A stretch of 11,567 nucleotides of DNA from an uncultured Oscillospiraceae bacterium (GTDB lineage: Bacteria > Bacillota > Clostridia > Oscillospirales > Acutalibacteraceae): the NCBI GenBank assembly GCA_900552115.1, contig URYP01000067.1, positions 1 through 11,567 on the forward strand. The letters are read 5' to 3'. Position numbers and translations under genes: made by a program. How positions within the stretch are numbered: the first letter of the stretch is position 1; each line of letters starts with the position of its first letter. The notes beneath the pieces were generated by a model. It was not told the origin of the DNA, searched no databases, and saw nothing but the letters and a program-made list of their open reading frames with translations. This document shows positions 6,933 to 11,567 of this stretch, piece after piece.

Positions 6933-8108
6933 TTGAAACACGTGGATAATGTACGTATGGGTATTATCGGCATCGGCAATATGGGTCATTGCCATGCGGA
7001 AAACATTGTGGCCGGGAAAATTGACGGCATGGTGCTGACCGCGGTAGCCGACATTAAGCCGGAGCGGCTGGAATGGGCCAAAGAAAAGCTGGGCGAGAAT
7101 GTCGCCCGCTTCGCCACGGCCGAGGAACTGATGGACAGCGGCTTGGTGGACGGCATCATTATTGCCGTGCCCCACTATTTTCACCCGGTCTATGCCATCC
7201 AGGCCTTTGAAAAAGGGCTGCATGTCGTCTGTGAAAAACCAGCCGGGGTGTATACCAAAGCCGTGCGTGAGATGAACGAGGCAGCAAAAAAGAGCGGCAA
7301 AACTTTTGCTATGATGTTCAATCAGCGCACCGATCATATTTACCGCAAGATGAAAGAAATCGTCGATTCCGGCGAGATGGGCGCCATCAAACGCACCAAC
7401 TGGTTGATTACCGACTGGTATCGCTCCCAGGCCTATTACGACTCGGGCGATTGGCGCGCCACCTGGACCGGTGAAGGCGGCGGCGTCCTGATGAACCAGG
7501 CACCCCATAATCTGGATTTGTGGCAGTGGATTTGCGGTATGCCGAAAAAGGTGCGGGCTTTCTGCCACAACGGCAAGTGGCATAATATAGAAGTGGAGGA
7601 CGATGTAACCGCTTATGTGGAATATGAAAACGGCGCAACCGGCGTGTTCATCACCACCACGGCCGACTGCCCCGGTGACAACCGCTTTGAAGTGATGTGC
7701 GAACGCGGCAAGATTGTCTGTGAGAGCGGCAAGCTGACGGTTTATAAGCTGAATCAAAGCGAACGCGACTTCTGTTTTGGTACGACGGAGGGGTTCAAAT
7801 CGCTGGAGCATGAGACGTATACGCCTGAAACAGATGGGCAAAACGATCAGCATATCGGCGTGCTGCGGGCGTTTGTCGGGAACGTGCTGCGGGGTGAACC
7901 GCTGGTGGCGGACGGCAGCGAGGGCATCAACGGCCTGACGTTGTGTAACGCGATGTATCTGTCCTCCTGGCTCGACCAGACCATCGAGCTGCCGCTGGAC
8001 GAGGATTTGTTCCTTAACGAACTCAATAAGCGCCGCGCGGCCTCTCGGCGCAAGGACAACGTCGTGGAACAGGTGGCGGATTTATCCGGTACCTACGGGA
8101 CACATTAA
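6933..8108 (+). CDS. Gfo/Idh/MocA family NAD(P)-dependent oxidoreductase
   Basis: A 391-residue dehydrogenase that likely oxidises a sugar, uronate or inositol hydroxyl to a ketone, or the reverse. The N-terminal Rossmann fold shows GIIGIGNMG (10-18). The family EKP motif is at 101-103 (VCEKPAGVYT), with the lysine near the nicotinamide. The catalytic-domain motif GGGVLMNQAPHNLDLWQW (182-199) supplies H192 and D195. The TTG at 6933 follows AGGA by 6 bases. A GTG at 6942 (giving VDNVRMGIIG) is an equally reasonable start, and the ATG at 6957 is too close to the Rossmann strand. It is the last gene of the uxaC operon, after a 30-base gap, and its stop is followed by a strong terminator. Pairing with two isomerase-family enzymes recalls inositol and keto-glycoside pathways. 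Confidence 0.93.
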   Translation: MKHVDNVRMGIIGIGNMGHCHAENIVAGKIDGMVLTAVADIKPERLEWAKEKLGENVARFATAEELMDSGLVDGIIIAVPHYFHPVYAIQAFEKGLHVVCEKPAGVYTKAVREMNEAAKKSGKTFAMMFNQRTDHIYRKMKEIVDSGEMGAIKRTNWLITDWYRSQAYYDSGDWRATWTGEGGGVLMNQAPHNLDLWQWICGMPKKVRAFCHNGKWHNIEVEDDVTAYVEYENGATGVFITTTADCPGDNRFEVMCERGKIVCESGKLTVYKLNQSERDFCFGTTEGFKSLEHETYTPETDGQNDQHIGVLRAFVGNVLRGEPLVADGSEGINGLTLCNAMYLSSWLDQTIELPLDEDLFLNELNKRRAASRRKDNVVEQVADLSGTYGTH

Positions 8109-8168
8109 CCCGGATAGGGACCGTTCATTTGCTCCTCTATATTACTACCTAAAAAACATATTATTTTC

Positions 8169-8207
8169 AAACAAGCTGTCACAATTGTGGCAGCTTGTTT
8201 GTTTTAT
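8169..8207 (+). terminator. Rho-independent terminator of the uxaC operon
   Basis: AAACAAGCTG (8169-8178) pairs perfectly with CAGCTTGTTT (8191-8200). After one T-G pair the inner CACA/TGTG closes an AATT loop, so almost the whole 32 bases is one palindrome. GTTTTATT follows as the U-tract. It lies 60 bases after the oxidoreductase stop. A/T-rich sequence on the left could allow weak function in reverse. Confidence 0.9.
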
Positions 8208-8208
8208 T

Positions 8209-8368
8209 ATATGAAGAAGACTAATACCATATCTTTGTCATTCGCATAGTATGTGATAGACAGATATTGATAAATTGACCAAAAGTATATCCGGGCAATT
8301 GCGCTATCTATTAACAGGAATTGCCAGATAAAAAGCTATTTTTCGTCAACAAGGCCGTTTAACTCCTT
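8209..8368. other. Gene-free A/T-rich stretch between operons
   Basis: Together with the flanking terminator and promoter this makes a gene-free gap of about 350 bases. No open frame with a ribosome binding site and no RNA gene is evident. The only structure I see is an inverted repeat, GGCAATT at 8294-8300 and AATTGCC at 8319-8325, with an 18-base spacer. It could be an operator for the downstream gene or a weak hairpin. Confidence 0.4.
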
Positions 8369-8397
8369 TTGACAATATGTAAGATTGCCCTTATAAT
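8369..8397 (+). promoter_or_regulatory. Consensus sigma-A promoter of the lipoprotein-protease pair
   Basis: TTGACA (8369-8374), a 17-base spacer and TATAAT (8392-8397) match the housekeeping promoter at all twelve hexamer positions. Transcription would start near 8404, about 50 bases before the TTG start codon. Such a perfect match suggests strong expression, held in check if at all by a repressor. A second TATAAT at 8405-8410 has no obvious -35. Confidence 0.8.
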
Positions 8398-8455
8398 CAT
8401 TGTATATAATCAATATATTTTTATAAATTTCACAATATAATTGGAGGGATGCATT

Positions 8456-9190
8456 TTGAAAGCAAAATGGATTAGTGGAGCTATGGCGTGTATTCTTGCC
8501 GTGACCTTGTGTTCCTGCGGCGGCGGGGCCGACAGCCCGGCCAGCGGCCGGACGACGGGAAACAGCCAGAGCGATACCACGAACGATGGTACAAAGACAA
8601 ACACAAGCACCGGAGGCGCATCGGAGGGGGGCAGCACCACGAAATCCGATAACACACGCACAAACACCAGTACTCGGAATTCTTCTGATACCACCACGTC
8701 CACGAAAAAACCGGAAGCCGGTTCGCCGGTTTCCGCGACGCCGCAACCGATTGTTTTTACGGAATCGGATACACAAGGAGATCGTATTCCGTTCACTGTA
8801 AATGAAAAATCTTTGTATACTCGAGGAAAGTGGAAATCGCATATTGCTGTGGTCCGGTCGTTTGAAGAATTAAAAGAGCTTTACGAAGGGGATATCTCTG
8901 CCGATAAAAGAAGCAATCAAGATAATTACATTCAATCGTACAACAAATCCTACTTTACAGATAACGCCCTCATTGTTCTGTGTATAGAACGAAGCAGCGG
9001 CGCTCTCGGCCAGAAAGTGGATAAGATCACTATGAAAAGCAACCAGCTGTATATAAAACTGAATTGGGATGTCAAAAACGATCAAGGGTCGATTTCCAAC
9101 ATTGGTACATCGCGAACACTAATTGAAGTGAAAAAAACAGACATTGACAATATTAAAGATATTCTTATTTTTAAAGCGGAGCAAGATTAA
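8456..9190 (+). CDS. Secreted lipoprotein with Ser/Thr-rich linker, possible PrcB-like domain
   Basis: A 244-residue protein starting at TTG 8456, with GGAGG 8 bases upstream; the nearby ATG at 8449 is in another frame that stops at once. The N-terminus is a lipoprotein signal: KAKW, a hydrophobic core at about 6-18, and a lipobox ending at C21 (LCSC). A linker at about 22-92 is rich in Thr, Ser, Gly and Asn, as in wall-spanning spacers. The folded part (about 110-244) contains SFEELKELYEG, then YNKSYFTDNALIVLCIERSSG, then a strand-rich ending. This resembles small lipoprotein domains of Gram-positive bacteria and, loosely, the C-terminal domain of PrcB, a subunit of the dentilisin subtilase complex. 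The next gene, 51 bases on, is a subtilase, which makes the comparison attractive, but it is a tentative inference. It is probably anchored on the outer face of the membrane. Confidence 0.85.
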   Translation: MKAKWISGAMACILAVTLCSCGGGADSPASGRTTGNSQSDTTNDGTKTNTSTGGASEGGSTTKSDNTRTNTSTRNSSDTTTSTKKPEAGSPVSATPQPIVFTESDTQGDRIPFTVNEKSLYTRGKWKSHIAVVRSFEELKELYEGDISADKRSNQDNYIQSYNKSYFTDNALIVLCIERSSGALGQKVDKITMKSNQLYIKLNWDVKNDQGSISNIGTSRTLIEVKKTDIDNIKDILIFKAEQD

Positions 9191-9241
9191 TTAATCCGCA
9201 TAGCGATAGTTTCAGAAGTAGAAAATAAGGAGTTAATCGTT

Positions 9242-11567
9242 ATGTCAAAAATGAAACGTGGTTTATTAATTATTCTTTCGAGTTTTTTTCTTCTTCCCTA
9301 TGGAACCATCTTGGACGGCAAAGCTAGTGCGGAAGATGAGACAAATACCCATCCGTCTTCTATATCCGTAAAAGAAGATTTTGCAGACGACAGTGTACTG
9401 GTGGTATATAAAAAAGAATCCGGCAAGAATTTAGAAGATATAACAGCACAGGATTTTCCTAATGTAGCCGTATCATCCGTTAAAGAACTAACAGACGGTA
9501 CAAAAACGGAAATACGTCAAAAGCAGGAAGCCCTAATCCAAAATCTGCAACGCGCTTCGATGCACAGTGCGTCTTTAACGGTTAACTCCCAACAGATTTT
9601 AGAATCAGAAATAGACGAACTTGAAAAATTACAGAACAACTATAATCAGATTGTAGAAATCACGCTGGCCGACAAAAGCAAACAAAATGTGCTTGAGACA
9701 GTCAAAAAGCTAGAAAAACAGGATGATGTGCTTATCGCACAGCCTAACTACCTGTATACTTTGTGTGCTATGCCCAATGATCCTGACGCCTATCAGGATT
9801 CCACCAGTCTTTTGAATCTTGAAAAAGCCTGGGACGTTGCAACGGGCAGTTCCAGCGTCGTGGTTGGCGTAATGGATTCCGGTATCGATTACAAGCATCC
9901 CGACCTGGCTGGCCGGATCGACGTGACATTGAGCAGGGATTTCACGGGAGAAAACAAACCCCTGGAGGATCCGTGCCTTGATGACTATGGCAATCTGATG
10001 GGACACGGTACTCAAGTCGCTGGCATTATTGGCGCTGTCGGGAACAACGGTCTCAACATTTCAGGGGTATGCTGGAATGTTAAAATTGCCAGCCTGCGAG
10101 TATTAAACAAGTACGGCAGAGGTAACTCGAGTGCCTTGGTGCAAGCCATTGATCACGCGCGTACAAAACAGATACCGATTTTAAATATCAGTTCCGCTGG
10201 TTATGCATACGATTCCGCTCTTAAGGCGCAAATCGACAATTTCCCCGGAATGATTGTCTGTTCTTCTGGTAATGATTCTAACAATAACGACAGTTCTCCC
10301 ATTTACCCAGCCTCATACGACAGCCTCAATATCCTATCCGTTGGATCAACAAACTATGAAGACAGTATGTCTGATTTTTCAAACTATGGCAAAACCAGTG
10401 TAGATCTAATGGCTCCAGGAGAAGACACATATACCATTGCTCCGCACACGGTTACCACACAATCAGTAGCATTTAACGGGACATCTGCCTCCGCACCCTA
10501 CGTAGCAGGTGTAGCCGCATTAATTAAAAGTAAGTATCCTGATTATACAACATCGCGAATTCGAACCAGAATTTTAACCGGCGTTGATAAAAATTCCAGT
10601 TTAACATCCAAATGCGTCAGCGGGGGACGTCTGAACGCATATAACGCCCTAAAAACGACGGCGAATTATTTCACCGTATCTTATAACGCGAATGGCGGCT
10701 CCGGTATAATGACGGATACACGGGTCTATTACGGCGAGACAACGGCAACGAAAGAGAGCGCTTTTTCACGTTCCGGGTACGAGTTTGATTGCTGGTACAT
10801 TAAGCGCAGTACGGATAACAAGTGGCGTTACCGTAACCCCAGCAATACGTCCCAGACCGGTTGGTATACCGAAGGCTCTCAACCGTCCGGATGGGTAAAA
10901 TTCCCTTATAGCAACGCTACTACTGTTTCGACAACCACCAGCACCCCAGGCGAAATCATCACGTTCTATGCACAGTGGAAAAAGTATTTTACGGTAGCCT
11001 ATAACGCGAACGGCGGATCTGGTTATATGTCCAGCACCCGTGTTATATATGGTGAAACTACAGGAACCACTTCCAACACCTTTACGCGGGCTGGATACGA
11101 TTTTGACTGTTGGTTTATAAAGCGCAGTACGGATAACAAGTGGCGCTACCGCAACCCCAGCAATACATCACAGACTGGCTGGTATACCGAGGGAGCGCAG
11201 CCTTCCGGCTGGGTCAAATTCCCCTACAGCAACGGTACTACCGTTTCGACGACCACCAGCAATCCGGGCGAAACCATCACATTCTACGCGCAGTGGAAAA
11301 AGTATTTTACGGTAGCCTATAACGCGAACGGTGGTTCCGGTTCTATGGCCAGCACCCATGTTGTTTATGGTGTGACGACAGCTACCCGTCAAAACACCTT
11401 TACGCGTTCCGGATACACGTTCAATTGCTGGTACATCAAGCGCAGTACGGATAACAAGTGGCGCTACCGCAATCCCAACGATACGTCTAAGTCGGGTTGG
11501 TATACCGAGGGGGCGCAGCCTTCCGGCTGGGTCAAATTCCCCTACAGCAACGGTACTACCGTTTCGA
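9242..11567 (+). CDS. Secreted subtilisin-family (S8) serine protease with Flg_new repeats, partial at right edge
   Basis: An open frame of 775 codons from ATG 9242 (AAGGAG 9 bases upstream) to the window edge; the C-terminus is missing. Order of parts: signal peptide at 1-30 (MSKMKRG, hydrophobic core, ending near ASA); a propeptide-like region at about 48-172 with a Lys/Glu/Gln-rich helical stretch at 85-135; the S8 catalytic domain at about 190-470; then tandem repeats from 476. The catalytic triad is intact: D212 in VMDSGIDYKHPDL, H255 in GHGTQVAGI and S415 in GTSASAPYVAG. The oxyanion-hole Asn is N344 in SSGND. The repeats belong to the Listeria-Bacteroides (Flg_new/InlB B-type) class, typical of surface adhesion or binding modules. 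No anchor is visible yet; SLH, LPXTG or more repeats could follow. It shares an apparent operon with the upstream lipoprotein. Cellular substrates are unknown. Confidence 0.95.
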   Translation, partial: MSKMKRGLLIILSSFFLLPYGTILDGKASAEDETNTHPSSISVKEDFADDSVLVVYKKESGKNLEDITAQDFPNVAVSSVKELTDGTKTEIRQKQEALIQNLQRASMHSASLTVNSQQILESEIDELEKLQNNYNQIVEITLADKSKQNVLETVKKLEKQDDVLIAQPNYLYTLCAMPNDPDAYQDSTSLLNLEKAWDVATGSSSVVVGVMDSGIDYKHPDLAGRIDVTLSRDFTGENKPLEDPCLDDYGNLMGHGTQVAGIIGAVGNNGLNISGVCWNVKIASLRVLNKYGRGNSSALVQAIDHARTKQIPILNISSAGYAYDSALKAQIDNFPGMIVCSSGNDSNNNDSSPIYPASYDSLNILSVGSTNYEDSMSDFSNYGKTSVDLMAPGEDTYTIAPHTVTTQSVAFNGTSASAPYVAGVAALIKSKYPDYTTSRIRTRILTGVDKNSSLTSKCVSGGRLNAYNALKTTANYFTVSYNANGGSGIMTDTRVYYGETTATKESAFSRSGYEFDCWYIKRSTDNKWRYRNPSNTSQTGWYTEGSQPSGWVKFPYSNATTVSTTTSTPGEIITFYAQWKKYFTVAYNANGGSGYMSSTRVIYGETTGTTSNTFTRAGYDFDCWFIKRSTDNKWRYRNPSNTSQTGWYTEGAQPSGWVKFPYSNGTTVSTTTSNPGETITFYAQWKKYFTVAYNANGGSGSMASTHVVYGVTTATRQNTFTRSGYTFNCWYIKRSTDNKWRYRNPNDTSKSGWYTEGAQPSGWVKFPYSNGTTVS
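10667..11567 (+). repeat. Three tandem 318-bp (106-residue) Flg_new/InlB B-type repeats, third cut by the edge
   Basis: Units start at 10667, 10985 and 11303, each opening with YFTV(S/A)YNANGGSG and closing with FYAQWKK. In between come GY(E/D/T)F(D/N)CW, KRSTDNKWRYRNP, WYTEG(S/A)QPSGWVKFPYSN and TTVSTTTS. Units 2 and 3 share long identical DNA blocks. Unit 1 differs from them mostly at synonymous positions. The third unit is complete for 265 of 318 bases. Each unit has one Cys in the (D/N)CW position, where many family members have Gly or Ala. Confidence 0.93.

Noticed and set aside
6915..7853. Minus-strand open frame of 312 residues opposite the oxidoreductase
   Set aside because: The Gfo/Idh/MocA frame on the plus strand has all family motifs. 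The antisense frame is a by-product of G+C-rich third positions and shows no domain.
8336..8842. Minus-strand frame opposite the lipoprotein start
   Set aside because: It covers the consensus promoter and lipoprotein signal of the plus strand, and its protein is low-complexity Arg/Cys/Val-rich.
10667..11567. Tandem repeats considered as a CRISPR array or other non-coding repeat
   Set aside because: The period is 318 bases, in frame, with silent changes between copies, and it encodes known Flg_new-type domains.

Overview
The window looks like chromosomal DNA of a Gram-positive anaerobe, most likely a Clostridia/Oscillospirales-type Firmicute. The reasons are strong AGGAGG-type ribosome binding sites, TTG starts, sigma-A promoters, a YitT-family protein, a UxaC-centred sugar operon, and a secreted subtilase carrying Listeria-Bacteroides (Flg_new) repeats. 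No 16S or other taxonomic marker is present, so the placement is inference. There are ten protein-coding genes, two of them cut by the window edges. I see no tRNA, rRNA, insertion sequence or CRISPR array.

Left part (1-3527, minus strand). One apparent operon reads leftwards: an AraC-family regulator, a galactokinase-like GHMP kinase, a small four-helix membrane protein whose start overlaps the kinase stop (ATGA), and a YitT/DUF2179 membrane protein that runs off the left edge. The kinase has the fold's catalytic motifs, but the Glu that reads the sugar C6 hydroxyl in true galactokinases is replaced by Asn. This raises the possibility of a uronate or another C6-modified substrate.

Centre (3528-3858). 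A divergent control region holds back-to-back sigma-A-like promoters, an inverted repeat near the inferred start of the regulator transcript, and a strong hairpin overlapping a cre-like sequence in the leader of the rightward operon.

Right-centre (3859-8108, plus strand). Uronate isomerase (uxaC) is followed by two different sugar isomerase/epimerase-family TIM barrels and a Gfo/Idh/MocA dehydrogenase, closed by a near-perfect hairpin terminator. The regulator next door probably controls this hexuronate or oxidised-sugar module. The usual downstream hexuronate genes (uxaB, uxuA, uxuB, kdgK, kdgA) are not in the window.

Right end (8209-11567, plus strand). After the terminator the DNA becomes visibly more A/T-rich. 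A consensus sigma-A promoter (TTGACA, 17 bp, TATAAT) drives a TTG-started lipoprotein with a Ser/Thr-rich linker. It is followed by a secreted subtilisin-family protease carrying tandem 106-residue repeats that continue past the window edge. The lipoprotein and protease probably form a cell-surface or extracellular proteolytic unit unrelated to the sugar operon.
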